Of a stretch of DNA of 64,000 nt, positions 19,989 to 32,236 are shown piece after piece. Under the pieces are notes generated by a model. It was not told where the DNA came from, did not search any database, and worked only from the letters and a program-made list of their open reading frames with translations. The DNA is from Cycas panzhihuaensis. Lineage: Eukaryota; Cycadophyta. Numbering within the stretch: position 1 is the stretch's first letter; each line of letters begins with the position of its first letter. The stretch spans positions 124,131,741-124,195,740 of the forward strand of contig CM041465.1 of assembly GCA_023213395.1 (NCBI GenBank), in the 5' to 3' direction. A program made the translations under genes and the position numbers.

Positions 19989-22280
19989 TTTGGTATCATA
20001 GCTAGAGGAGACTAGTTCCCTCTGTTCTAAATTCTTTTTCAAGGGAGACGTAAAGTGGATTTTACAAACCCTTGGTGACGACCTTCACTCTCTGAAGGCG
20101 ATCCAAGGATTGTTTAAGCTCATCACTACAGATCAAGACTTTTCTGGAGTATTCCAAAGGTTGGAGATTATTATACTCTAATCTGAAATAATTTACAAAC
20201 CTTCTTCAGAGGTTTTGAGCTAGGTTACTCACGTTTTTTCTGTGTTTTTTCACTAAAAACTGGATTTTTTAGTTGATTCTTCCTACAGATCAAGGTGCTA
20301 GAGTATTATGAAGAATTCTGAAGCTCACTGACTGAGATTATCACGAGCCACTGACTCTCTGTAGGCTGTGAAGTAATTCTGCGCATCTTTCAACCCTGAA
20401 ACCCCACATAGAGAGTTCAATCTGCTCATGCATACTAGTTAGAGTCTCCTACTCATCTGGAAAAGGATGAACACACCCTTAGTGGGTCCCACGGATGTTT
20501 TGCAAAGAAGAAAAGAGAGTGGAAGCTGTTGTACTTGCTGTGGTGTCACCCTCCAACTATGCGCCTAGTTTTGGATTCAAATCCTTCGTTCTCTTTCCAC
20601 GAATCTTCATTTGAGCTGAAACTTGACTTGAATCTTCCTCTATGGTTCTGGCTCCATCTGTCATTCCTACGAGGAGACCGAACTGACTGTGTATCCACGG
20701 GGCCGCCGCCGTTTAAACTCCTGTCTACAACTTTTTTAAAAAGTCTTTCAAAAATTTTAACATTCTAAACTTTGCTTTATGTTATTTGGAATATTCCATA
20801 GTATATTCCATATCTCATAAACCTTTTTTCTCCAAAGTTACACTAAATCTTAAGTTTAGACCTCAAAAATCACTTTTTTAAAGTTAAAATCAATATTTTT
20901 TAGTGATTTTTCAGTCAAGTGGCTCCATCAGTCTTAATTCTGTGATATTAAAGACTAAATCAAGCTTTCTAAGTGTTTTACACTCTAAAAAGTAATATTT
21001 TTTCCTTCTTTTAAGCCTTCTATTAATCATTTGGACTCTTTGGCTTAATATTTTTAAAAGGAAAAATTAACTTTTTTCAGTTTTTTGAAGCTTAAAATCT
21101 TTATTGTATCTAGTGATTTCATCAAATCACCAAAGTTGAGCTAGTCACTTATCTTTGGAGATTAAATTTACTACTCTAAATCCTCATTCAAGGTTCCCTG
21201 CGTGGTGTTCTTGCTACTCAAAGTTGCAAAAAAAGTGAAATTTCAACCTTCATCTTTTGCCATTTTTTACCTTATTTAACACTTACTTCATGTTGTACAA
21301 GTGTTAAAAAGTCTTGGTAAAGTGATTTTTAAAGTGTTAACATTTTGTTAAAGTGATTTTTATATTTTAACACTTTTTTTAAAGCACCTTGCATGGTGAC
21401 CTATTGCCCTTAGTCACAAAAAGGGCTCAAAAATACTTTTACTTAATAAAATCACTTTATTTTGTTGATCGTTGGGACTATTTCAAAGTCCCAACACTTG
21501 GTGCTTGGTGTCTCCAACTTGCAAGTGATTCTTCTTTTTTTTCTTCAAGCACTAAAAGGAACCCACTTGCATTTTTTTACACAAAGGCTTTGCGCTTTCT
21601 TCATTGAAGCACTCAGCATCTTCTTCAAAGTGCTTACATTTTTTCACATTGTACTTAAGCACTTTCTTTTACTTGGATTTGATAACACTATTTTCACACT
21701 AAAATGCTCTTGTAAATCACTCAAAGTGATCATTTTGATATACTTGATTGCTTCTCCTTAAAGCTCTTTATCATTGTAAAATACTAAATCAAACATCTAC
21801 ATCATCCAAGTAAAACTTATTCTAAAGTCCAATTAAATCTTCTAAAAGTGAACTTTAAAATCAAGTAAGAGAGGCCCGAAAAAGATTCAAACCTTGCCTC
21901 TAAAATAACCTTAAGCTTTGGTGCATTCCCTAGAGGACCAACTGACCGTACGGTCAGTGCACGACAATTAAGGTTGCTTGAGGGAAAGGAGGTTCGAAAA
22001 GGGTGTTTGGGATTGTGAATCCCAGGGAAAGCATGGTACGTCCATGTAGATCAACCCCACTTGCCTTGTCCTAGATTTAACTTGGCCAACTGTTGGATCT
22101 CCTCTATAGATCAGGGTTGGACCAACTCCTTAGCCTAGTCTTCCACTCCTCATCATTCCATTCAGTTGTTGGATCCTCTAGTAAGATTAGAACTGTTGGT
22201 TTCGTTAGAAGGTGGAACTTAAGCGACAAAAGCTTTGAGTTTCCAAGTTATCTGCTAGCTTCAAGCCTTACAACTTTAAC
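19989..22280 (+). other. A2 leader
   Basis: A 2.3 kb untranslated leader. It resembles the A4 leader (53659-55960) more than those of A1 and A3: it lacks the CAACTCAGCA-rich segment. 20700-21800 is very AT-rich with repeated AAAGTGATTTTT-like words. The conserved pre-gag block begins near 21866, with hairpins at 21871-21900 and 22031-22047. The ORFs of 60-100 codons here are not supported as genes. Confidence 0.7.
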
Positions 22281-23100
22281 ATGGCTACTATTAATATGCT
22301 AAATGCATGTACCATCAGATTAGCAGGACAAGACAACTATCAAAAATGGAAAAGGATCACTCAAAATCTCTTGATAATGAATGAATTTTGAGGTTATGTT
22401 TCTGGAAGGATACCTCGACTTGTACCTGCTATAAATGATAGTGTAATTGTTCATCCTGATGACGCTCTTGTTGCTGCTTGGGAAGTTAAAGATGAAATTG
22501 CTTTGGCATTCCTCCATATGATTATTGATGTTTATGTAGATCAGAATATTGTGTGTGCAAAAACTTCCAAGGAAGCATGGGACATTTTGTCCTCCTTGTA
22601 TGAAAGGCGAGATGAAGCTCGCATATTGATGGTAAAAGCTAAATTGTATTTAGTAAAATTTATCAAGCCTATGCTGACTTTTCTTTCCTCCATCAAGGAG
22701 GTATGTAATGAATTGAATACATTAGGTAGTCATGCTTCTAGAGATGAGCTTATAAAAACAATTGTCAAAGCTTTGCCTAAGGACTACAATGGCTTTATTT
22801 CTTCCACTACTCAAGATGGTTCACTCAAACAAATGTCTTTCAATGAACTTGAAAGCTTGTTGCTTCAGGAGGAGCAGATTTACATCAAGGACAATGATGA
22901 CGAACCATCCACATCAGGGGCATTCACAGCAAAATCAAAGGCTAAGCAGAATCTCAAACCTGCACTTTCAAAGCAGTTAGGGAACATGAACAGTGGTCCC
23001 TCAAAAACCAATGTTCTTTGTCATTATTGTGGCAAAGTTGGCCACATAGCACCTGATTGTAGGAAGAAACAAACAGATCTTTAGCACACACGACAACAGC
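22281..23100 (+). pseudogene. A2 gag
   Basis: Starts ATGGCTACTATTAATATGC at 22281. It gives MATINMLNACTIRLAGQ, one early stop (EF-GYVSGR), then an open 193-residue frame (22503-23084). That frame has ERRDEARILMVKAKLYLVKF and a perfect zinc knuckle, CHYCGKVGHIAPDC (about 23020-23061). A glutamine-rich linker with stops follows. This is the gag of Ty1/copia, which binds and packages element RNA. The two stops would prevent a full protein. Confidence 0.88.
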
Positions 23101-23900
23101 AGCAGCATCCACGTCAACAAAATTAGAGACAACAATTCTAACAACGTCAACAATTCCAACAGCAGCGGTTTTAGCAACAACAGCAGTAGCAACCCCCTCG
23201 ACCAAATCGAGATGCCTACCGAGGAGGTCAAAGAGGAAGGCAGGGGTTTTAGAGGTGGTAATCAATGCCACTTCAATTAGTTTGCAGATGAGGACAAACT
23301 ATTTTATGTTTATCATATATCCAAGGTTGATCAAACTTAGATCATTGACTCTGGAGCTGCTCAACACATGACTGGGAGTGAAGAACTCCTTTGCGACATC
23401 AAGGAAAGAAAAGGTCAATCAGTGACCTTCGGCAACAATGAATCTGTCAAGATTTCTGGCATAGGCACAATTGCTCCATTCCATTCGCCTTCAAATCCTT
23501 CCTCTACATTTTTGAATGGCAATCCCTATTTCATACCTTCTATGGAGAAGAGCTTGCTATCTGTTAGTAAATTGGACAAGCACCAAATGAGCATTTTGTT
23601 TAAGAATGGGAAATATGTAATAAGTGACAAAAATGATCAGGTAGTGGCTGTTGGATATGAGGAGCATGGCCTTTACAAATTAGATGTTAATAACATAATA
23701 CTTGATTCTGCTTACTCTAGTTCCGTTGTCACTCAAACTTTGTCCAAGATGCAGCTTTGGCATTAACGTCTAGGCCATTTGAGCTTAGACAATATTAAGC
23801 AGATGGTAAACAAGAATATGGTACATGGGCTTCCAAAGATGTATGGCACAAAATGTCTTTGTGAAACATGCATAATGAGGACACAACATCGCTTGCCTTT
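23101..23900 (+). pseudogene. A2 protease and gag-pre-integrase segment
   Basis: Aspartic protease processes the polyprotein. The active-site region reads IIDSGAAQHMTGSEELL; the family has a tryptophan before it, here a stop, and S-R-H, here A-Q-H. An open 132-residue frame (23368-23766) follows, with YFIPSMEKSLLSVSKL and VISDKNDQVVAVGYEEHGLY. After a stop comes the pre-integrase motif LGHLSLDNIKQMVNKNMVHG. Confidence 0.85.
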
Positions 23901-24700
23901 CCCTAAAGGCAAAGCTTGACATGCATCATATCCTTTGCAGTTGGTACACTCAGATTTGTGTGGAGCTATGTCCACCGCATCCTTTGGAGGAGCTTTGTAC
24001 TACATCTCCTTCATTGACAATTTCTCCCATAAAGTTTGGGTTTACTTCATCAAGCATAAGTCTGAAGTATTTCAAAAGTTTAAGGAATTCAAGCTTGAAG
24101 TGAAGAACGAATCTGGCCAATCCATCAAAACACTACGGACAGACAATGGAGCTGAATTTACTTCAAAGGAATTCACCTAATTCTACAAGGATAATGGCAT
24201 TCAGAGACAACTTACTATTCCCCACACTCCTCAACAAAATGGAATATCCAAAAGAATGAATAGAACTTTGGCTAACAAAGGCAAAGCAATGATGCATGCA
24301 AAGGGACTTACTCGAGCCATCAAGAGGCATTCCACACAACTGCCTATGTGGCAAATCGAAGTCCAACAATAGCAGTCACCGACATCACACCAGAGGAGGT
24401 ATGGTCTAGCAAAAAGCCAACTATCAACCATTTGAGGACTTTTGGGTGCACTGCTTATATACACATCCCCGATCAACAAAGAACTAAATTAGACAAGCAT
24501 AGTCTAAAATGCATCTTTGTAGGTTACGCCATTCATAGCAAAGCCTACAAGTTGTATGATCCCATTGGAAAAAAAATGCATCTCTCAAGAGATGTAATCT
24601 TTGCTGAAGAAGATCACAACGCGTTGGATACAACATCCATCCAACCCCCCATTGACAAAGGCAAAAAGATTGTTGAAGCCTTCCTTCCCTCTTGATCTTC
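23901..24700 (+). pseudogene. A2 integrase, catalytic Glu lost
   Basis: LVHSDLCGAMSTASFGGALYY carries the first catalytic aspartate (about 23943), and TLRTDNGAEFTS the second (about 24130). In the third site, NGISKRMNRTLANKG, the usual glutamate is lysine (24255-24257). Stops and a frameshift at about 24320 break the frame. Integrase C-terminal motifs (HSLKCIFVGYAIHSKAYKLYD) are in the open frame 24348-24695. This copy could not integrate by its own enzyme. Confidence 0.87.
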
Positions 24701-26495
24701 AACTCCATGTACATCTACACTTGTTGGACCGTCCACATCATCAGAATTAGCTCCACTTGATCCTAGCACATCTTCTGTTGATCAACCACTTAGACCAGAA
24801 GACCTTGAGGTTCAAGTTACATCAATTAAAAAGTTACCAAAATAGTATACTCAAACAGTGTAGGACGGCCAGATTGTTGAAGGAAAACATCCATCAAGAT
24901 ACAGGCAGCAAACCAATTTTGCACTTATGGCTGAAGTGTTATGTGTTGATGAGCCCTCCATTTTTGAGGAGGCTTCTAAAAATAAAAATTGGAAAGCTGC
25001 CATGGATGAAGAAATTCATTCTATTGAAAAGAATGGAACTTGGGATTTCATCAAATTGCTTAAAAACAAATAGGCAATCAACTGCAAATGGGTCTACAAG
25101 ACCAAATTCCATTCTGATGGTACACTTAAGCGCTAGAAGACTCGCCTTGTTGCAAAAGGTTTTAAACAAAAGGAAGGCATAGATTATGAGGAGACTTTTG
25201 CACCTGTGGCTAACATGAACACCATCAGACTCATCTTGGCCTTAGCAGCTCAATGCAAATGGCCGGTTTTCCAAATGGACGTGAAGAGTGCCTTTCTCAA
25301 TGGCGATCTTCAAGAGGAGGTATACTTGGAGCAACCTCCTAGTTACAAGGTACAAGGCAAGGAGAATTTAGTTTGTTGCCTAAAAAAAGGCATTATATAG
25401 CTTCAAACAAGCTCCAATAGCATGGTACTCAAAGTTTGATGATTACTTCTTGAGACATGGGTTTCATCGATCTAATTCAGATCTTAACTTGTACATCAAA
25501 GTTGAGAAAGGCCATGCCATTTTTATTGTCTTGTATGTAGATGACTTAGTGATTACTGGTAATGACACTAAGATGGTACAGATTCTCCAGAATGACTTGA
25601 AGAGGAATTTTGAGATGACAGATCTTGGACTTCTCCATTATTTCTTAGGCTTTGAGGTATGGCAACAGCCAGGCTGTATCTTCATCTCCTAAGCTAAATA
25701 TTCTTGGGACATTTTGAAGTGGTTTAGGATGCATGACTGCAAACCAGCACCTACACCCATGGAGAATAACACAAAGCTTACTCTCAATGAGGAAGCTGAA
25801 CCAGAAGATCCCACTCTTTATCGGCAGTTGATTGGGAGTCTTATTTATCTCACCAACACTTGCCCTGATATCTCATTTGCAGTTGGGATTTACTCTAGAT
25901 ACATGTCTCAACCCAATCAGAAGCATTGGAATGCAGCTAAATACATACTCAAATACATCAAAGGCACATTGCAGCATGGCCTTGAGTATGCACATGACGA
26001 GAACTTCAATCTAGAAGGGTTCTCAAATTCTGATTGGGCCAGTTGCCAAGATAGTAGAAGATCAACCTTGGGTTACTGTTTTACCCTTGGTTCGGCAGTT
26101 GTTTCGTGGAGTTGCAAGAAGCAACCCAACGTTACCTTGTCCTCCACCGAAGCAGAGTACAAAGTTGCAGTCAACATAGCTTGTGAGGCTATCTGGCTAT
26201 GACGGATTCTTGGGGAGCTTGGACTTGAGCAGGAGCACCCCACCAGGATTTATTGTGACAATCAAAGTGTGCTCAAGTTGGCCAGGAATCTTGTCTTTCA
26301 TGCAAGGACCAAACACATTGAGGTTCATCATCACTTCATCAGAGTGCATGTGCAAAGTGGTGAGATCAACCTTCAGTATAGACCGATAAAGCAACAGACA
26401 GCAAATATCTTTACCAAGCCACTTGGTCGAGAAAAAATTGTAAAATTTAGAGATGGTCTAGGGGTTTGACTTAACATTGTAAACAGTAAGGGGGG
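24701..26495 (+). pseudogene. A2 reverse transcriptase and RNase H
   Basis: RT starts near 24940 (EEASKNKNWKAAMDEEIHSI), with stops in the first third. 25206-25400 has [20 protein letters not shown], then a one-base shift. 25450-25692 has the catalytic YVDDLVITGNDTK (about 25531-25569) and GLLHYFLGFEVW. RNase H follows in an open 162-residue frame, 25714-26202 (SWSCKKQPNVTLSSTEAEYK), and in 26269-26469 (TKHIEVHHHFIRVHV, FTKPLGREKIVKFRDG). The purine tract GTAAGGGGGG (26486-26495) abuts the LTR. Confidence 0.87.
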
Positions 26496-27044
26496 TGTTA
26501 AACCTTATGTTTACATGTTAAGCCTATGTACTTTATTTTTTATGTATTATTTGTACTTTTGTACTTTAGGGGTGACTTATCACTTAAGTGATATAGTGCA
26601 CACCCACATTCTTTCCTAGTGACACAACATTGTCACTAAAGGGTCAAATGGACCCCCATGTACTTTTGCTCACTTGAGAGCCCAAAAGGACACATGTCCT
26701 ACATGCAAGGCATGTACCTTGGATGTTTGACACTTGTCAAACATCCAATGCCTTAGGTCTCTCCTTTCACTCTATATATTGAGACCTCTCCTCATAGTTC
26801 TCATATAGAGTTGGAGCTGTATTGTTATATTGCCAATTTGCTAATCAAACTGCTATTCATTTGGAGGTTAGACCAATTCCAACTCCTCATCTTTGGTATC
26901 ATTTTTGCTCTTTCTCTTCATGCTTGATCTTGCTCATGTTTGATCTCATATTTTCATTCTTAGTCTAGTTTATTTGCTTTCTAGAACTAGAGTGAATATA
27001 GCTTCTAGATCTTGGGATTGTAAGGCCATTTGGCCATTTCTATA
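26496..27044 (+). repeat. 3' LTR of A2
   Basis: A 549 bp LTR, TGTTAAACCTTATG...TTTCTATA; the usual terminal CA is TA. Palindrome arms are at 26719-26732 and 26735-26748. The GGGTG duplication follows at 27045-27049. Confidence 0.93.
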
Positions 27045-27049
27045 GGGTG

Positions 27050-28700
27050 ATGATTTGATTTACCTCAGGGGGTCTGATATAGCGTCGTAATACCTCATCA
27101 GCTCGAGACGATATAATTCTCCATAAATCAATTCGTATGGTTTCACTCTTCAAACTAAGTTTAGTCTCTCAACTTTATTCATATGTAGTGAAAATTCCCC
27201 CATTGCCAAGAATTTGGGAATATCCTTCTTCCATTCTATTGGAACTGCCTCCATACTGAATAATGTTGCATCAGGGAAATCATTCTTTACTCCTATGGCC
27301 TGTTCTCCATTTTCTATTCTTGATAATTGGTCAGGAACAATATGTGCCTTGCCTAGTTTCACCACAATCTTGAAGGTAAATTCCTAGAAAGGCATTAGCC
27401 ACCTACTAATGCACCCTTTCAATAATGGCTTGTTTATTAGATACATTAAGGCTAGATGATCCAAGTAGAATATAAAAGGCTTGGATAGTAAATAATGTCA
27501 AAATTTTTGAATTGCATAAACCATCCCAAGGCTTTCTATCTCCATGGTCACATAATTTTTCTCTACCCTCATTAATTTTCTGTTAGCAAAGTATATAGGC
27601 CAATCCACATTATTCACCCTAGGTTGTGTTAATACCCACCCAATTGTAAATTATGATGCATCCACATGCATATGAAATACTTTGTTCCAATCGGGGAATG
27701 TGAGTACAAGGGTTAAGGCTATTGCTTGGTTTAGTGCTTCAAATGTCCTCTGCTGGTCAGGTCCTCATTCCCAATCGATATCTTTCTTCAACAAGGTCTT
27801 TAGTGGTCCAAAGATATATGCATATCCTTCTATGAATTTCCAATAGTATCCTATCAATCTAAGAAATCCTTTGAGCTACTTCCTTGCTAGAGGTTGTGAG
27901 TAGTGTAAAATAGTAGATGCCTTGGTAGGATTCGTCAACAAGCCCTCCTTGTTGATGATGTGCCCAAGTAAGTTGCCAAATGGGACAAGAAATGTACATT
28001 TTTTCTTAGTTCAAGAATACAATATTTTCTCAACAAGTTTGAAGCATCTCCCTTAGGTTTTCCATGTGTTTTTTCACACTTTTGTATAGTGTCCAATCAT
28101 CCAAGAATACTGCCACTTTCTCCTTAATCATCTTCTTAAAGATATTGATCACTATCCTATGAAATGTGGTTGAAAATTTTGGTAATCCAAATGGCATTAC
28201 TTTATATGTATATGTTCCTCATTTAGTGATGAATGTGGTTTTTGCTTGGTCCTCTAGAGCAATGTTGATTTGGTTGTATCTACTAAACCCATTAGTGAAG
28301 GAATACACCTTATTCCCTCCAACCATTTCTAACACATCCTCTGTGAATGAGATTGGAAATAGGTCTTTTTTGGTCATCTTGTTCAATCATCGATAGTTAA
28401 CACACACCCTTATCTTCCCATTCTTCTTGGGAGCTACTACCATGGGACTCACCCAATCACTATATTCTACTTGGTACATACATCCAACTTCCAACATTTT
28501 ATCAAATTCTACTTTTACATTTACTTTGTACTTTGGTTTCATCTAATATGGCCTTTGCTTACCTAGTTTGGCCCCTTCAATCAAGCCCATATGATGCATT
28601 CCTACCTCTAGAGGAATGCCTTTCAAGTCTTTGTAGGACCATACAAAGACATCCTTGAACTCTTTAAATAATGCTTGCGCTTTAGCTATAGTCTTATCAT
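27050..28700 (-). pseudogene. G2 reverse transcriptase and RNase H, broken
   Basis: On the minus strand from 28700: EFKDVFVWSYKDLKGIPLEVG, SDWVSPMVVAPKKNGKIRVCV (about 28470-28410), FSRYNQINIALEDQAKTTF and VMPFGLPKFSTTF (about 28200), then the region of the catalytic aspartates (AVFLDDWTLY, with LDD for the usual YxDD). RNase H is badly decayed at 27650-27380. The frame 27365-27150 holds the RNase H to integrase connector, HIVPDQLSRIENGEQ and NDFPDATLFSMEAVP. These motifs are typical of Tat/Athila pol. Confidence 0.8.
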
Positions 28701-30010
28701 CTCAATAATCTTGAATTACGATATTTTGGGGACTTTCCTCAATTCCAAGATTCACCTTTGTTGTTTTGATTTCCTCACTTTTAATTTGTTGATCCCAAAT
28801 CACCTGGTGTGTTGGGGTGTCTTCAACCTCTCTTTGTTCATAACATAATTCTATGTATCCTGGAGGAAAATTGTGGGCTTCCCCTTCCTCTTCATTGTCC
28901 CTACTTTCTATAGTTCTCATAGCTAACATGGGTTTTATTTGTTCAATTTTCATGCTAATCTTCCTAATACACTTTAGCACTTTGTTTATAGTTTTATTTT
29001 CCGATGAACATGAGAAGGATTTGATGAATGACTTTTTCAAACTGTCCCAAGAGACTTCTCGGACTTTCTCCCGTCTGAGAAACCATATTTTACCTAATTT
29101 ACCCAAGTATGAAAAAATAAATGCCCCTAACCAATTTTTATGATGCTTTGAGCCCCCAATGCTCATTTGCATCATTTAATATGTCTCATTGGGCATTCTC
29201 CTACTAGGAAGGAGGTGATGGATAACTCCCTAAATGGATCAAATCTTAACCTAAAGGCTACTTAGATGTCTACCCAATCACGAAGTAGAGTCTGGTGGGC
29301 CAAATACAACCACCAAGCTTGGCCACAAAGGGTAAGAACAAAGTCCATTACCCATCAAGGTTTGTCCAACATTCAATGGTCCAACCAATACTTCATGCAC
29401 TAGATTAAGTGATTGGTGCCATCTAGCATGTTTCCTATAAATCAATTTACCATCATTTCAATAAAAGGGGGTTCTATCCTATCTTCAAGTATGGGGGGTC
29501 TATCACTAGGGAAGGATTCTCTCAAGGTGGTCCTACATTACGTAACCTCTTGGCATCATGAGCCCACAAGATTATTTTCCATAGAATTCTCACTAAGAGG
29601 AGGAATTAAAGTGGGTTTTCTTGGGGTAGGGTAGGGGGATAGGGGGGAATTCTACCATGGATTTTGTCCCTGAAGTAGAAGGGAGGTTAGGGTTTGAAAG
29701 AAGATTTGCCAGATCTTTTGAACTAAACTGACTTGGATTAGGACTAGGGAAAGGGCTCGTATTGAGGCTAGGGGTAGGATTAGGGTTGGGAGTAGAAGAT
29801 ATGGGATTTAACTTCATTTGCATTTTAATCATAGGGTTTTCTATTAAACAAACATCTACTAAGGGTTCATCCATACCTTGACCGACTACATTATTTGCTA
29901 ATTTACCTATACTATTCCTATCACTAGAATAAATATAATCAAAATTGTTATTTATATTATTCATGCTAGTTGAAATACATATAGAAAGTAGGTTACAAAG
30001 AAGAAAGGGG
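28701..30010 (-). pseudogene. G2 gag-like segment between protease and RT
   Basis: On the minus strand, 29964-29593 (123 residues, open) is a proline-, asparagine- and serine-rich stretch with NPNPTPSLNTSPFPSPNPSQ. 29590-28950 reads as a decayed gag core (WVMDFVLTLCGQAWWLYLAHQT, VAFRLRFDPFRELSIT, WLGAFIFSYLGKLGKIWFLR). 28900-28702 continues without a break into the normal linker before RT (FPPGYIELCYEQREVED). A gag here is out of place, because G2 already has gag and protease further upstream. Confidence 0.55.
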
Positions 30011-30059
30011 GCTCCACCTCATAGGATTCCCTCATCCAATACTTAATCAATTTCTTCAC

Positions 30060-30690
30060 ACCTTCCTTCTCTAAGGAACTCTCTGGCTAAAGTTCTTTGT
30101 AATAGTTTGACTCATTCTCATCGACGTTGTTCATGGTATCAACTTCCTTGGCAGTGTGGTAGAGATTGGCTTCATCAAATGTTGAAGAAGTTTCTTCAAT
30201 TGCGACAATGGTGCTAGAGGCATCGTTAGGCACAACTTCTACTATATACTTCCCTTTAGTCAACACAGGTAACACCACCTCACTACTCCCATCTAATAAG
30301 GTGAATGTGACGTCTTTCCAGCATTATAGACATTCCATTTGGTATAACCATGGTCTTCCTAATAGAGCTAGATAAGTTTCCATGCCTTTTACCATTTTCA
30401 CAGTTTTAAAATCCACGAACACTATAATTCCAATCATGTTTACTTTAATATTTGGGAGTTGTCCCACAAGTTTCACTAATAGCTCATTTACCAACTTAGG
30501 GAATAGTTAGTAGGTGTTAAGTTGGGACTCCCCAATCTTCTCCATGCAGTTATGGGTAAGACACTCACTGTTGCTCCATCATGTACAATCACGTTTGAAA
30601 ATGTTTCTCCCAAGATACTAATAGTGATTGAGGGGTCAATGTCACATGATGACATGATTTAATTAAGATTCTTCATTGTCTCCCTTGGTT
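30060..30690 (-). pseudogene. G2 aspartic protease region
   Basis: On the minus strand, about 30600-30540 reads NVIVHDGATVSVLPITAWRR, the gypsy protease site with D-G-A. At about 30390-30340 is LALLGRPWLYQMEC, the second conserved protease motif (L-G-R-P-W-L). The frame 30278-30087 (TKGKYIVEVVPNDASS and following) is the C-terminal tail. Stops lie between the pieces. Confidence 0.72.
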
Positions 30691-31650
30691 GCAACACCCT
30701 GGTCTTAATCCATTCAATTACTTGTTCTAGGCAAATCGTCAATTGTAACTATTTTTCCAAGTTCTCCATCACAACCAATATTCTTGGAATATCCTCCGCC
30801 AAGATCCCTTTGAATAAATCTTCCTCCTTCAATGCAAGAAGAGGTTGACTTGCGATTTGCTTTCTTTCCATCTAGAAATTCCCTTATTCGTTCATTCTAG
30901 AGGTTTCACCTGACCCCTTGGCCTTGTATTTCCTTATGTAGACTTGCTTGATCTTTGGTTTTCCCATAGGTAGGGCTTTTGTTGCTTTCTCCCTAACAAC
31001 ATGTTCTAATGCTTTCTTTGCCACTACAAATCTATCAATCTCCACCTTGGGGTTAGGGTATTCATCTTTTGCTTTGCCTTCCCTTTCCCATTTCTCCTTT
31101 GCAGATTAACATATTTGTTGCTATGATATTTATTTTGCTTAAATATATTAAGATTGATTCTCTTGGTCTCTGCCTCATCTCTGAGAGATACCTCCACTAC
31201 CTCATTACTTATAAACTTCTAGAATCTCTCCTCGAATTACTTCTTAATATTCCCCAACGTCTTAGCTGGGTCTAATTATTTCTACCACATGAGAGGTACT
31301 CCCTGTAATGAATAGGTGAATCTCGCTTTGATTTCATCTTCATCTACTATCTTATTCATATTTACCAAATTTTGAAATAGATAAGCATGCTCACTAGCAT
31401 CTATTGCATCATCAAAAATGAGTCTCCCAAATTCCCTAAGATCTACCATCTTTAAAATAGTTGAGGGTATATTTCTCCCTTATGAAAGTGTAGGTGGGCT
31501 AACTTGCCCTTTTAGAGGTGCAACTTCTTCTCTTGTTGCACTATTCTAAAGTATCCTTAATGGATTTTCCTCCCCACTATTCCCTTTTTCAAACAATGGA
31601 TTTGTAAAGAGTGTCCTTAAAAGTTCTAGGTATCCCAGTATCTAAACTGT
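30691..31650 (-). pseudogene. G2 gag, decayed
   Basis: On the minus strand, about 31450-31230 reads REFGRLIFDDAIDASEHAYLF and NKIVDEDEIKARFTYSLQGV, then two stops and LDPAKTLGNIKKEFEEKF. This is a retrotransposon gag core in which W-x-x-x-L is interrupted. The remainder to 30700 is basic and broken; no zinc knuckle could be placed with confidence. The 5' end of gag is missing where copia B begins at 31673. Confidence 0.65.
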
Positions 31651-31672
31651 GAAGAACTGGTTGGCATGTACC

Positions 31673-32236
31673 TTAACCTGGTTGGCATGTACACATGACT
31701 AACCATGAAGACTGGTTTGAATCTCTTAAACCTTGCAGTATGGATAAATATGTTGAACTAGGTGATAAATATCCACTTGGTATAAAGGAGGTAGGTACAA
31801 TTGCTGTTAATTTGCAAGGAAATGTAAAAAAGATTGGCAATGTATTGTTAGTCCTTGGGCTAAAAATGAATCTCTTATCTATCTCACAACTTAGCAAAAA
31901 GGGACTAAGAACTATTTTTGACGAAGATGGATATTGTTTTATTCTAGATATGAAAAACAATGGAGAGATCGTAGCAAAGGGCATAAGATGTAATGATTTT
32001 ATCATCTATTGTCAGACCCTGTAATACCCAACCTGGGTATGAAAGCTTGTATTGTTATAAGTGATAATAATAAACTGTGGCATTTGAAGTATGGATATCT
32101 TCCAGTGGAAACACTAAAATTGATAGAAAGAATTGGTATGGTAAATGGATTGCCACACATCTCATCCAATCACTTTGTTTGCAAAGGATGCCAACTTGGC
32201 AAACAACATCGACTACCATTTAAGGTGAGCAAATAG
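31673..32236 (+). pseudogene. Copia B protease C-terminus and pre-integrase
   Basis: THMTNHEDWFESL at the start is the residue stretch just after the protease active site, so the catalytic D-S-G itself is missing. The open frame continues with KKIGNVLLVLGLKMNLLSIS (31695-32024), typical of copia protease. A frame change leads to LWHLKYGYLPVETLKLIERI and CKGCQLGKQHRLPF (32009-32236), the pre-integrase zinc-binding segment. Confidence 0.82.

Larger units (their letters stand above)
13768..27044 (+). mobile_element. Copia A2, split by copia A1
   Basis: Full-length Ty1/copia element inserted in G2 between RNase H and integrase. The 5 bp duplication GGGTG is exact on both sides (13763-13767 and 27045-27049). 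LTRs begin TGTTAAAC; the 5' LTR is interrupted at 14038 by A1. The internal order is leader, gag, protease, integrase, RT, RNase H, as for Ty1/copia. Many stops are present, and integrase lacks its glutamate. Removing A1 and one CCTTT restores a continuous 533 bp LTR. Confidence 0.93.
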
